The notes beneath the pieces are model-generated. The model made no database searches and was not told the origin of the DNA. It saw only the letters and a program-made list of their open reading frames with translations. From contig QANY01011412.1 of NCBI GenBank assembly GCA_003255025.1, positions 1 through 64,000 of the forward strand: a DNA stretch of 64,000 bases, in the 5' to 3' direction. Shown piece by piece: positions 19,836-31,200 of the stretch. Numbering within the stretch: the stretch's first letter is position 1; every line of letters begins with the position of its first letter. Origin of the DNA: Datisca glomerata (lineage: Eukaryota > Streptophyta > Magnoliopsida > Cucurbitales > Datiscaceae). Position numbers and translations under genes: made by a program.

Positions 19836-21949
19836 TAATTCATAAATATGTGTAAACAAAATTTATAAATAAAAAAATTAAATTTGTAACACAAACGTAA
19901 AAAGAAGTTTAAACTATTATAAAAAAGTGAATTAACCCTATAATTGAAAAAATATAATTCAACTATACACTCTTTCAGAAACTTATACAATAATATATTT
20001 TTTTGAGTAAGCTATATTCTATACGTGAGTATAATTAATATGTCACATAAGTATACTTACAAAATATCCAAAAACAAAAAAAATTAAATTTGCCATACAA
20101 ACAAAAGAAACAATATCAAGTTTAAAATAAATTATGAAAATGATAATTTAATTTTCATTACTTCTTTTTTTCTTTTAATTTTTTACAACACTTTTATACT
20201 ATATGCTCTTATTTTTTTTTGGTAAGAAACATGATATTTACAACTTAATTTAAATATAATATATCGACGAATAAAAATAATGAGATGGTCTTTCCACATA
20301 AATTAAAACCTAAAATATAGTGTGTAATATGTTTTTTAATTTACATAAATTTAATTTTATATGTGTCACGCATGTTTATTGGCTAGTGTGTATAAAAGCA
20401 AGGTTATATTGAAAAGACAAATGTGAAACATACATAAATCATATAAAATAAGGATTTCATAGGAAATTAAAAGTTTGGCCATATGTAAGATTTTCGGATT
20501 TGTCTAAGAAATTTAAAGGCTTACAATGCATGTTAAATATTAGAAAAAATAGGATTGTGCGTTATGGACTCTTATTTGTCCAAATATGAACTCTTATGAA
20601 TCTTTTATGTTAGAAAGATTCAGATAAATTGTTTTGCATCTTCACCAATGACATGGTAGTATCACGTTTTTCCTCTTTTTTATTTACTAGTAGAATATAC
20701 GTGCATTGTCTCTAATATGTCTAGTTTTTTGTTGATTCACATATTATATAAAAAAAATGCAGCAGATTAGTTTTCTCTTCACTATAAAATAAGAGATAAT
20801 GTATTATTTTTAATATTTACAACTTAAAAATTATATTGAACATTGAATTAAATAACTTATCAATCACATTTTATGGTTAAATAACTGTAGATCTTTACAA
20901 ACAATGTGCCTTGCATTTCTCCTAAGATTGAGAGCGGTAAAGTAAAAAGTAAGTAATAGAAAAAAAAATCAAATCGTACCATCTCTGTAATAGGTGAATG
21001 CCAGATTGAGCTCGACTCGAGAGATGGAGACATAAAGGTGCGAGAAAATCCTCGGTGGCTGAGTCTCTCGTTATTGAGTCGACCCCGCTCCGAGCAAGCA
21101 TCGAAGGAATTAATGTAATGCAGGTCCAGATAGGAATCAAGGAATTGAACCCAGATAAAGCCTGTATAAATAAAATTTGTTATGTAATGCAATGACTCAT
21201 CACAAATGTAAGAAGATAAATTTTAGATATTGTATATATCAAAAGTTTTAGTGCACGAACATAGTGTACATAAAGTAAGATGAGTTAAATTAATAATTAG
21301 ATACTTGAAATTATATTACGCAACATTATTTGTTTAATATTCTAAAAATAATTTTATTTCATCAATTTTTCACATTCCTAAAAAATAATTATATCATTAT
21401 TAAATTGTTAGAAAATTTCTTAATATCTATTTTAAATTCATTTATATGATTTGTTGTGTTTCTTATAACATAAATGTTACATAATGAAAAAATTACAAAC
21501 TACTAAAAACAAATTATTATTAACTAAACAATAAATATTTCTTGGATATAAAAAATACCTCGAAATTAATATTTATGGACATTCACATTCCTAATTACAC
21601 AATATTATAAAAAATTTAATTTGTAAACTGTTTAAAAAAAATTCAATATGAAAATGAAGTAAATGAAAAAAAAAGGTGAAATACCTAATTTATATGATAT
21701 TTTAAGGGAGCTTCAAGAATAAAAAAAGAAATAAAAAGTTTCTTCCCTTTAAACTCATTTTTAATACAGTAGTAACTAGCTGCACGATCGTTGAACATAT
21801 ATAAAAAAATGTTTGATCATCTTCTAACTTATTGATATCAAATATCAAGCATTCAAGTGATTAAAGGTTGATGGTATTTTTTGGTTCAAAATTTTGTGTT
21901 GCTAAATAGAGTTAATAGCTTTTTGTGTTAATTTATCAGTTTTTCATAT
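19836..21949. other. AT-rich non-coding stretch
   Basis: I see no supported gene here. The only non-AT-rich patch is about 20,995-21,150; it has open frames on the minus strand but no recognisable domain. A Helitron-like terminus at 20,697 is listed separately. Confidence 0.4.
20697..20720 (-). mobile_element. Helitron-like 3' terminus (weak)
   Basis: On the minus strand the bases GACAATGCACGTATATTCTA precede CTAG and then T, which fits the CTRR-T ending of plant Helitrons. No matching 5' TC end, Rep or helicase gene was identified. Confidence 0.25.
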
Positions 21950-22165
21950 TCCTAGATCTTACAATTTGGTTGTTGATCATCGAGCGAAGCTGACCTCTAA
22001 TGTGGTTGTTGATCGTCTAGCGAAACTGAACTCTGCTTTGGTTGCTTGTTGTATTTGATTTAATGTGATTCCTTCTAGTATTTTTGATCGGGTGCTTAAT
22101 GAGTATTCTTAGTTAGTTTTCTTGTTAAATTTTATTGGTGTTTTATTCCCTTAAAAAAGCAAAAA
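21950..22165 (+). pseudogene. LINE RNase H tail remnant
   Basis: From about 21,985 the plus strand reads SNVVVDRLAKLNSALVACC and IPSSIFDRVLNEYS before a stop near 22,110. This resembles the A-N-x-V-A-D-x-L-A-K end of RNase H-like domains in plant LINEs. A short 3' tail (CCCTTAAAAAAGCAAAAA) follows. An internal duplication repeats GTTGTTGATC with AGCGAA at about 21,971 and 22,004. The fragment is too short to function. Confidence 0.4.
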
Positions 22166-22566
22166 GGATTTGAAATATTTATTTCAATGTCAAACTATTC
22201 ACTTATACAATTTCTTGAAATAATTTCTCTATTTAAACCAATTTATCTCTTAATTTTCAACAACTCTTAGACTTTCAATAATTGAAATGGTAAATCTGAT
22301 TGTGGTGAGAGAATGCCAAAAGACTTATCACTTAGAATTTTATGTAATAGTGAGGCAACTTGTGTTCAAAAATATTTCTTCCCTTCCATTTATATATAAT
22401 ATAGGTAGATAATAAATAGAAAGTATTCATAGATATCACAATCACACATCTCTTCCAAAAGTAGAAGGTTGAAATGCTCATGTCCCCAATTTGACAAAGA
22501 AGGAATGGTCAAAGCCCTTCCAATCTTAATCTTCTATCTTTAAATCTATAATCATATCATCAGTAT

Positions 22567-23135
22567 CATACTATATCTAAAAGTGAGAATGTTTGAGAAA
22601 CGATTTTTTGGACATGATTGTCCTCACTTTTTCTCTCAAATCACTAATTTATCATTCAACATACAATTAAATGTCATCATATAAATGAAGTTAGTTAATT
22701 AAAAATTAAAAAAATAATTTTATACTTTAAATTAATGACTATTTTAAAATTACAATTTATAAGATTTATTGTGATTTACGTAAGATTATAATTTATGGTC
22801 AAATATAATATATATTGGATGGTAGTAGAAAAAATATTTTAAACAACTTTGATATATGAAAAATTTTGACAAGGAAAATGCGATTAACACGATAATTTAT
22901 ATATTGTGACAAAATTATATACAAATTTTAATTAACTTGAGAGTATTTCATCTAATTCAACTTATTACTTGATAAAAGTCTTAATTACCATGCATAATAC
23001 TTTTGACGAAATATTATGAAATGAAATTTCATATTCTAAATTTAAGAAATCAATTTTTTGTTTTCTTTATTGATGATTAACTATATATAAATTGTTTATG
23101 TTCACGTGAAATGCACATATAATAACATTACATGT
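22567..23135 (+). mobile_element. Possible non-autonomous Helitron remnant
   Basis: TCATACTATATCTAAAAGTG resembles degenerate Helitron 5' ends. TTCACGTGAAATGCACATAT near 23,100 resembles their 3' hairpin region. A second similar start, TCTATATCTATAATATATTA, occurs at 23,164. There is no coding capacity and the boundaries are uncertain. Confidence 0.25.
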
Positions 23136-23534
23136 GATATTTAATAGTTGGTTACTTAATAAGTCTATATCTATAATATATTAAAAATGACTTGGCTTAA
23201 GAATCTTTTTCTAGACATTTAATCCATCCAGAAATAAACTATTTCAAATTTACCCTTACTATAAATGAATCTAATTGGTTCGCACAAATTCATTCTTATC
23301 TTGAATCTTTTATGTTCTAATATCAAAGAATTTGACTCTTCAGTTTCTGATAGAGATTCAGTTTCTCAATTGGTCAGTGCAAGTATTTCATAGGAATTAT
23401 CAAAGCACAGAACATAGGCTGATGGACGCCACTGCTGAAGAAGATTGTCTCATCTATTTATGGTTTTCTAGAGGTTCCAATACTTTATTTCCTATAATTT
23501 CTAATTGAATATTTATTATTTTTCTTTCAAACTA

Positions 23535-23658
23535 GATCAGTGTTGTTTCAATAACGGAGTCCAAGCTTACACGGGAATTGTCTTCCTTCAAACAGCAGTG
23601 TTTGGCTAATTTTAAATTTAAAGTTGATGAACTCTGGAAAGAAACACAACGGATATAT
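23535..23658 (+). pseudogene. Exon-like fragment of unknown gene
   Basis: An open stretch reads SITESKLTRELSSFKQQCLA and then NFKFKVDELWKETQRIY. It is followed by a donor-like GTAAGT at 23,659 and preceded by a T-rich tract with an AG. Codon usage looks protein-like compared with its AT-rich surroundings. I do not recognise the family and no partner exon was found nearby, so it is probably a gene fragment carried by a transposon. Confidence 0.25.
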
Positions 23659-24209
23659 GTAAGTTACAGTAAATACTTTAATCAATACCTTTTTTGTAAA
23701 GTCAAACTTTTTTTGGGAACTACTGTTTTTTTATCGTCTGATCAAATGTAGATCTAGTTATCAGATTCAACTTCTTGACCTATAAAAAAGTTCATTCTAA
23801 GGTAACTTCATTCATGTACTGTATGAATATTTATACTTAGATTATGTTGTGGGTGATAGGAAAAAACAGTGGAAATCAATAATAAGATAACATTCTCAGC
23901 CATTATGGCCGTTATCATGACGTAAAGGCCATAGCTGTAACAGGCAGTTATCAACTGTGTTTCTCTACTACTGTTTTTACATCCATTAATTTATAAAAAA
24001 TAAGGGAAGCTTTAGGAGGAAGAAAAAAGATGTAATAGTATGAACAAGATAAAGAAGATTGACATATTAGAAATCAAAAAAAGTAAACACACATGTCTAA
24101 AATTTATAGGATACAAATGAAAATGGAGAATAACTAGCATTGATTACAAGTTTAAATATATAAAGAAAATATCTTTTGGTTAGTAAATATTATTTACTAG
24201 TACTCAAGC

Positions 24210-24221
24210 GAATCATGCTAA
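24210..24221. repeat. LINE target-site duplication, left copy
   Basis: GAATCATGCTAA is repeated at 31,189-31,200. With one mismatch the match extends two bases further left (GCGAATC versus GTGAATC). Confidence 0.8.
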
Positions 24222-24335
24222 ACAACAGTAAATATTTCTCTCTAAAATGAGAGTTTCTCTCTCTACATGAGAGTGTTCTCTTTGACGTGAAGTGGCTTCA
24301 TTCTTTTCGTGTGTTGGGCTTCTTCTTCCTCAACT

Positions 24336-25440
24336 ATGGAGAAAGTGAAGAATCTTTGTCAAGCTTTGTCTTTAACAACGGAGGAGAATGACATTCTTGA
24401 ATTGGATGAAGGTAAACATGGTAGCACTCTAGACCTTAATCTATGTCTAATTTTTAGGGGTTTAGCTAGAAAATAGTTTAACAAAACTGCTATGAAAACC
24501 ACTCTTATTCACCTCTAGAAGTTAGGTAAAGGCCCGATTATTAGAGAAATCAGTAGGGGGTGTCTCTGATGCAATTCAATAATTTACTTGACAAGAAAAG
24601 GGTTCTGATCAAGGAACACTGGCACTTTGATAAGTCTTTCTTAGTCGTGGGTGAGAGAATTTTTTTCATTCCGCCTTCCAAGATAGTTCTTTTGGAAGTT
24701 AAGTTTTGGATCCGTATTCAGAATCTCCCTTTCGTTCTTATGTCTTCGGCCATGGGGGAAACTATTGGAAATGCCATTGGTAGGTTTGTTGAAGTTTATG
24801 AGAGTTCGGATGGTGACTGTTGAGGAAAATTCCTCCGTATCAGAGTGGCTTTAGACATTCGAAAGAAACTCAGAAGATGGATGAAGATAAAATTTGAGAA
24901 TATGAATGAACCCATTTGGACTAAATTTTCTTACGAAAAGCTACCGGACTTTTGCTACTAATGTGGGCTTATGTGTCATGTTTTAAGGAATGTGAATTAG
25001 AAGAGGCGGAAAACTCTGATAACCATCTTCAGAAAAGAGGGAAATTCCTGTACGGGGCTTGGATGAGAGTAGGGGAAAGAGGTACTGGTAAACCTTGGAA
25101 TACCCATTCAGAAACCGACGAGAGAAAACTTTCATCGGACGGATCTAATCAGTCGGAACACGAGCAGATGGTGAAGAACAAAAGTGACAACGGAGAGGTT
25201 TGTCTAAAATTGACAGTTGAAGGTCATGATAGCAAATGGGACAATAAGTGGCAGGGTGATAGAGAAAAGAAAGATGATAAAGGGAGAAAAATTGACAAGA
25301 AACTTTATGATGATCTGTGTAGTCTAACTTTGCCTAGTATAAAGGGAAGCTTAGTAGAAAATGATAAGGAAGTTGGTAAGGTGGGCCATGAGGTGAAAAA
25401 TATTTCAAATGGTTTGATGAAAATTGTCAAAAAAACCTAA
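24336..25440 (+). pseudogene. LINE ORF1 (DUF4283-like, knuckle, charged tail)
   Basis: The ATG at 24,336 gives MEKVKNLCQALSLTTEENDI, a typical start for plant LINE ORF1. After stops near 24,472 and 24,520, the block 24,560-24,823 shows the DUF4283-like core: KEHWHFDKSFLVVGERIFFI, KFWIRIQNLPFVLMSSAMGE and IGNAIGRFVEVYES. A zinc-knuckle-like CY.CGLMCHVL lies near 24,953, with a stop inside. A hydrophilic charged C-terminus follows at 24,952-25,440. The family binds element RNA for retrotransposition. At least four stops or frameshifts inactivate it. Confidence 0.8.
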
Positions 25441-27505
25441 ATGAGGCCAATGATAGAGGAAGTCAAGCATCTGGGCCGCTCTTTATCAAAATAAAAGGCA
25501 ACTTGGGCTGATCCAATGCTTGGTGTTGAAGTTGTAAAAAATTCGGAGAATCAAATTGAAGTCCAAACCAACTCTTTCTTCTTTAAAAACAAATCAAAGG
25601 GGAGGTTTAAGAACAGGTCTTGGTCCAACAATAAAAAAGACAGAATGCAGCTAAATTGGTAGTAGTGGAGCAAAAGAGAAAAGCATCTCAGCTTGAATGT
25701 AGAGCAACAAAAAAGTTAAAAATCTCAACTTCAGATTTACCATCCCACGCAGCGGGCCCCGAAGAGAGGGCTCACTGTGCGCCATGAAAATATTGAGTTG
25801 GAATGCTCGGGGATTGGGAAAATCCTGGGCCTTACATGCTTTGTGACAAATTATGCAAAGCGATTCTCCCAAGATTCTTTTTATTATGGAGATTAAGCTG
25901 TCTCCAGTGAAGGTCGAGGCTCTTAAAAGAATGTTGGGTTTGTCCAGAGATTTTTTTGTTGATCGGATTGGGTTTAAAGGATGCCTTATGCTTGATCGGA
26001 AGTAGGATATCAATTTGACGATAAAATCCTTTTTTCTCAGGGGCATATTGATACAGATATTATGGATAATGGTTGTAAACTTTGGCTTGAGAGCTCAATC
26101 TTAGAGTCTTTTAAATTGTCTTGCTGAAAATTTCTCTGGTCCTTGGTTTGTCAGGGAGATTTGAATGAAATCAAGGAAATCGGAAAAGGAATGAGGCATA
26201 AAAAAAAATGCTAGTCAAATGGAGTCTTTTCAGGAATGTTGTTGATTATTATAGGCTTCAAGATGTTCATATCAAGGGGCTCATTTTCACGTCGGTCAAC
26301 AATAGGGAATGGGAAAGCCTAATCAAAGAGAAGCTCGACAAGGTTATGGCTTCTGTGGATTGGAGCAGCCTTTTCAGTGGGTTTGGGTAGATGTTTTAGG
26401 CTTCTTTTCTTCGGACCATAGAGCTCTCTTAGCTCATTTGGAAAGAAAGCCTCCTGATCAATTTTCTTTGGGCAGAAGGAAAATGTTTCTTTTTTAAGCC
26501 AATTGGGCCAAAGATGAGGAAAGTGAAGAAGTAGCGGATCAGGCCTGGGTTAAACCGAGTTTGGGAGATGAGTTGGATAGAACTCTAAAAAATCTTCAAG
26601 CTTATTCCTTGTCTCTCAAAGCTTGGGGTTTTGAAAAATTCGATAGTATTGGTAGAAATTTAAGGAAGATAATTCAGAGACTTAACATTTTGCTTGAAGG
26701 TCGTAGTGGCCCTGAGGAGGCGTCTGAGATTGTTGCTCTCAGATCGTACATTTTAGTTTTGGAAAATCAAGAGGAGCTTTTTTGAAAACAAAGGTCTCGG
26801 GCTGATTGGCTTAAATGTGGAGACAAAAACATAAAATATTTTCATGATAAGGACTTGGAGCGGAAGAAGAAGAATTTGATTTTGGGCATTCAAACTTTGG
26901 ATGGAGTGCGGGTTGATTCGACAAAGGAGATTCTGGACTCTTTTCAGCATTATTTCTCTTCCATCTTCACTTCCGCAGAGCCAAGTTCAGAGGCTATGGA
27001 TAAAGTTTTGAGCTCGGTTCCTCGCAGAGTCTCAGATGCGATGAACAGAGGGCTGGGAATTTCGTTTTCAGAAACTGATATTTGGAACGCGTTGATGGAG
27101 ATGCAACCTCTTAATAAAGTACGAGCCTCGATGGTTTTCTAGTAATGTTTTTTATTAAGTATTGACATATTACTGGCAATGATATATATAATTTATGTTT
27201 AAATTACCTGAATGGTAGCTCAGATATTGGTTTGATTAACCACACTCTGATAGCTTTAATTCCGAAGTCCAAATTCCCAAAATTGGTTTCACAATTAAGG
27301 CCTATCAACTTCTGTAATGTGGTTATAAATTGATCTCCAAATCCATTTCCAACAAAATGAAATATATTATGCCGCCTTAAGTTCTGAGTATCAAAGTGCT
27401 TTCGTTAGGGGAAGATTTATTTCAGACAATAGCATCACTGGTTATGAGTTGATTCAATCTCTGAAGAATAGAAATAGCGGGAATTGTTGTTTTGTGGATA
27501 TTAAT

Positions 27506-27513
27506 CTCAATAT
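27506..27513. repeat. 8-bp hAT target-site duplication, left copy
   Basis: CTCAATAT is repeated at 28,855-28,862. Eight bases is the hAT-typical length. Confidence 0.92.
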
Positions 27514-28587
27514 CAGGGGTGTGCACGGGAAGAGAGGGACATTTTTTAGTGTACTTGTCCCGTCCCGTTCGGGACGGGATAATTTTTTTTAGTCCCGTCT
27601 CGTCCCGTGTAAAGGAAAAATCCCGAACGGGACGGAATGAGATGGTACGAGGGTCGGGACGGGACATGACGAGTTTTTTCCCTTTTTTTGCTTGTGTTTT
27701 GAGTTTTTTTGGGCTGCATATTGGGCATTTTCTGAATACTTTTGGGCCCACTTTTCTGGGTTAAATCATATTCTATAAAATATGATATTGTAGCCCTAGC
27801 ACGACTTTAGGCTTTTGGGCCTCAAAAAATGATATTTTATATGATATTGTAGCCCTAGCACCATTTTTCTGGGTTAAACCAAATATTTGACTATAAATAC
27901 AACTAAAATTTTAATACAATACAACTTTTTTTGATAAAATACTTGAATAGAAATACAACTAAAAATAAAATATTTGAATACATCTAAAAGGTTCAGATGG
28001 ACATGATCCTGAGATAACCACCACCAACAAAAAATACCCTGAAGATAAAAAGCCTAAAGATAAAAAGAGCAATAGCAGGAGCTTGATTGCATATCATCTT
28101 CAAAACAGGAACAATAGTAGTAAAATGAAATCAATTCATATGTCAACAATTAATGCGGCAGATTGGCTAAGTTCCATTTGTAGGCCAATCAATTCTATGA
28201 ATAGATTTTGTTGCTGATTAGGTCCCAGAATCTACAGAAGTTTCTGTAGATAAAAATATAAGGAACTTCCCATCTGGGCTGATAAGAAAATATCGTCTTT
28301 TTGTAATTCCCAGAATCTACAAAAGTTCTATTTTCAACAAAAGAAGCAAAAGCGCCGAAGCAGGGGACGAAATTAACAGATCTAGGTTTCTAAGTTTGAA
28401 ATCTTAAATCACCTTCAAAGAGATAGAGAAAGGGACAGGCTCGAGCTCGATCTGAGAGAAAGGCAGTGAGAGACGGGGGAGATGAATGCTTCGATGGAGA
28501 CGATGGAAACTTCGAGCTGGGGAAACTTGCTAATGGGATTCGAGGGAGACGACGGCAAACTCATGAGGGAGACTAGAGAGAGAGAGA

Positions 28588-28635
28588 GGTCGCGGGGGAG
28601 AGAGGTCGCGGGGGAGAGAGGTCGCGGGGGAGAGA
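28588..28635 (+). repeat. 16-bp tandem repeat in hAT element (three copies)
   Basis: GGTCGCGGGGGAGAGA starts at 28,588, 28,604 and 28,620, all identical. It sits in a GC-rich interior patch unlike the surrounding AT-rich DNA. Confidence 0.9.
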
Positions 28636-28667
28636 GATACTGAAATAGGTTTAGGGTTGGAAAATGT

Positions 28668-28709
28668 CAAAATGTAATCTGTTATATATATATAACAGAT
28701 TACATTTTG
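28668..28709. repeat. 42-bp perfect palindrome in hAT element
   Basis: The left arm CAAAATGTAATCTGTTATATA is the exact reverse complement of the right arm, with no spacer; the centre lies between 28,688 and 28,689. It could extrude as a cruciform or hairpin. Confidence 0.95.
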
Positions 28710-28854
28710 TCCCATGTCCCATCTCATCCTGAACGGAACAAGAATTTTTCGTCCTGTCCCATCCTTACTAAAACAAAAAAACCATCTCGTCACGCTCTGT
28801 CCGGAACGATTTTGTGGGACAAGACATTTTTTTTGAGACACTTGCACACCCCTA

Positions 28855-28862
28855 CTCAATAT
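28855..28862. repeat. 8-bp hAT target-site duplication, right copy
   Basis: This is an exact copy of CTCAATAT found at 27,506-27,513. Confidence 0.92.
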
Positions 28863-31188
28863 GAGTAAGGCCTATGACAAGGTCGAGTGAAAATTCGTAG
28901 TGGATATCATGAAAATGATGGGTTTTGCTGATTCATGGGTAAACCTTATTTTTGGATGCATTTCTTTTGTTTCCTTCTCCCCGATGATTAATGGCTCTAC
29001 TTGTGGCTTTATTAAACCGTCCCAGGGCCTTAGACAGGGTGACCCGCTTTCTCCTTTTCTATTTCTTATCTGTGCAGAAGGTTTATCTCTTATGCTACAA
29101 GAAGCTCAAAGAAATAGGAGTATTATTTGCTCAAGTATCAGCTGCCACAGTCCTGCGGTTTCTCACTTGTTATTTGCGGATGACAGCTTGGTTTTTTGTA
29201 AAGCGGACTCTCAAAATTGCTCGGCCATTATTAAGATTTTGGATGATTATAGGGTAGCTTCGGGTCAGCAAGTTAATATAGACAAGTCCGTTATCACCTT
29301 CTCTAAAAACACTCATAGTTAGGTCAAAGACAACATCTCCCTCATGATGGGTTTTAGACAAACATTGTGCCATGAGAAATATCTCGGCTTGCCTGCTTGA
29401 ATCAGAGCAAATAAGAGAAATCTTTTTTATCCTGTGATATCAAAAGCTAGATTGCTAATGAGCAGCTGGAGGAAAAAGTAATTTTCGTCGGGGAGGGTAA
29501 AGAAATTCTTATAAAATCCGTGGTGCGAGCTCTTCCCACCTATGCAATGAATGTGTTTCGTCTCCCCTCATCTGTGTGCAAAGAGCTCGGTGCTGAAACT
29601 GCTAGGTTCTGGTGGGGGTCAAATGAAAACTCCCGGAAGATGCACTGGTTAGCTTGGGAAAAGATGTGTCGTACCAAAGCTCTTGGGGGATGGGCTTTCG
29701 CTCCTTGGAGTTTTTCAACCAAGCCCTTCTTACAAAAAAAGTGTGGCGTCTCATCCAATTCCCTAACTCTATCATTGCTAGGGTACTTAAACCTAAGTAC
29801 TTCCCTGTTTCCTCAGTTCTGGATTGTGTGCCACCTAAAAACATGTCTTTCATTTGGAGGAGTCTAATGTGGGGAAGAGAGCTGCTTAAGAAATGGACCC
29901 AGTGGAGGATTGGGAATGGAAATTCCGTTAGGGCTTTCAAAGATCATTGGAACATTTCAGTGGCTGAGCTTCATATAGATGATAGTTAGAGAGAGGATCT
30001 TCTCTCTTATCATGCCAGTGGAGGACAAGGAAGCAGTTTGTGCGATCCCCATTAATCCCCGAGGAGGAGAGGATAAAATTATATGGCATTATGATAGTCC
30101 GGGCTTTATTCAGTTCGCAGTGGCTACAACGTGGGCATAGATCGGTCAGATTGTGGTAGCTCCTCCGTCTCTTGTCATATGTCTTGGTGGTGGAAAATCC
30201 TATGCAATTTGTCTCTTCTTTCTAAGGTGAAAATCTTTATGTGGAAAGCGTCTTTTGATTTTATCCCGGCTCAGGTAAATTTGGCTCGGAGAAAGGTTCT
30301 CATTGAGAGCTCTTGCCATTTTTTGGGGGACATTGACTCAACTATCCACTCTCTCTTCTTCTACCCCCTTACCAGGTATATTTTGGATGAGTTATCCTTA
30401 TACGCTTTGCCTAAGAAAAGATTCCAATGCAGCAAAATGCTGGACTTTATTGACTCTTTCTTAAAACCTTTTGACCGATCCTCTTTGTTAAAAGTGGTTA
30501 TTTTATGCTGGTGCATCTGGTTTTTTCGTAATAGTTGTCTGTATGATGAAGCTTTCAAAGCTAATTTTGATTTAGCGCAATGGGCGGAGAGTTATCTGGA
30601 TGAATTTTTATCTGCAAATTCGCTTGTCAAGCCTCGGGTTCTGCTTGTTGTTCCGAAAGTTGCTTCTTCGCAGAAACCTTCGGGGGGAGGTTTGAAGCTA
30701 AACGTAGATGGGGCTACTGGCTCCTTGGGTTTTAGCGCAATGGGTGGCGCAATTAGGGACTCAATGGGGCTGGTCATCGGAGCTTTTTCTTACAAATTAC
30801 GTGGTTCTTTTTCTCCCCTTATCGTTGGTCTTTGCTATTGTGGAAGGTCTGAAGTTTGCTAGTATTAATGGGTGGCTTGTGGACTCGGTAGAATCTGACT
30901 GTTTACAAATTGTTAACTATATTTTGTCTCAGGTCCCCCTTCCTTCGGAGTTGGGAGTTATTTTGGCTGAATGTTATGCTTTCTTTCATGGTTTTCCTGC
31001 CCCCGCTTGTAGGTTTGTTCCTAGATCTGCAAATGTTGCAGCCCATAGGCTTGCTAGTTATGGTCTTTTCTGTTGACGGGCGGATCTGCTGGTTGCCATC
31101 ATGTCCGATTTTTATTTCTGATGTAATCATGGCTGAATCAATGTGATGGTTCGTAGCGGTTTTTACTGCTACTTTAAAAAAAAAAAGT

Positions 31189-31200
31189 GAATCATGCTAA
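31189..31200. repeat. LINE target-site duplication, right copy
   Basis: GAATCATGCTAA follows the LINE A tail and matches 24,210-24,221. Confidence 0.8.

Larger units (their letters stand above)
27514..28854 (+). mobile_element. Non-autonomous hAT transposon, 1,341 bp
   Basis: It has terminal inverted repeats, CAGGGGTGTGCA at the left and TTGCACACCCCTA at the right (11 bp shared: AGGGGTGTGCA), and the exact 8-bp duplication CTCAATAT. Both ends are rich in subterminal repeats of CGGGACGGGA type, possible transposase-binding sites. No transposase is encoded. The interior carries a 16-bp repeat and a 42-bp palindrome. Orientation is arbitrary. Confidence 0.93.
25784..31076 (+). pseudogene. LINE ORF2: EN, RT, zf-RVT, RNase H (decayed, hAT inside)
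   Basis: The ATG at 25,784 opens the endonuclease (MKILSWNARGLGKSWALHAL). The linker at 26,561-27,142 (ADWLKCGDKNIKYFHDKDLE) leads into RT: LIALIPKSKFPKLVSQLRPI near 27,260, then MSKAYDKVE at 28,863, GLRQGDPLSPFLF near 29,030 and catalytic LLFADDSLVF near 29,170. zf-RVT parts follow (LPTYAMNVFRLPS, WKILCNLSLLSKVKIFMWKA), then an RNase H-like domain (LKLNVDGATGS, MGGAIRDSMG, RFVPRSANVAAHRLASYG), ending at 31,076. The hAT element at 27,514-28,854 splits the RT. Removing it restores DINLNMSKAYDKVE. Stops are scattered throughout, including one directly after KVE. Confidence 0.88.
24222..31188 (+). mobile_element. Full-length LINE of a second family, with nested hAT
   Basis: This is a complete L1-type element: TSD, 5' UTR, ORF1 from 24,336, endonuclease from 25,784, RT, zf-RVT, RNase H, 3' UTR and an A run at about 31,176-31,186. 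Subtracting the 1,341-bp hAT element gives about 5.6 kb. Its 3' UTR ends with a small inverted repeat (GTAGCGG...CTGCTAC) and lacks the TGGGGTATGCCCC motif, so it is a different family from the left-hand LINEs. Many stops make it inactive. Confidence 0.9.

Noticed and set aside
20860..21192. 110-codon minus-strand frame
   Set aside because: It has no domain, its flanks are AT-rich, and no codon bias or splice context supports it.
27422..27764. Open frames on both strands in the hAT left end
   Set aside because: They arise from the subterminal CGGGAC repeats and are not coding.
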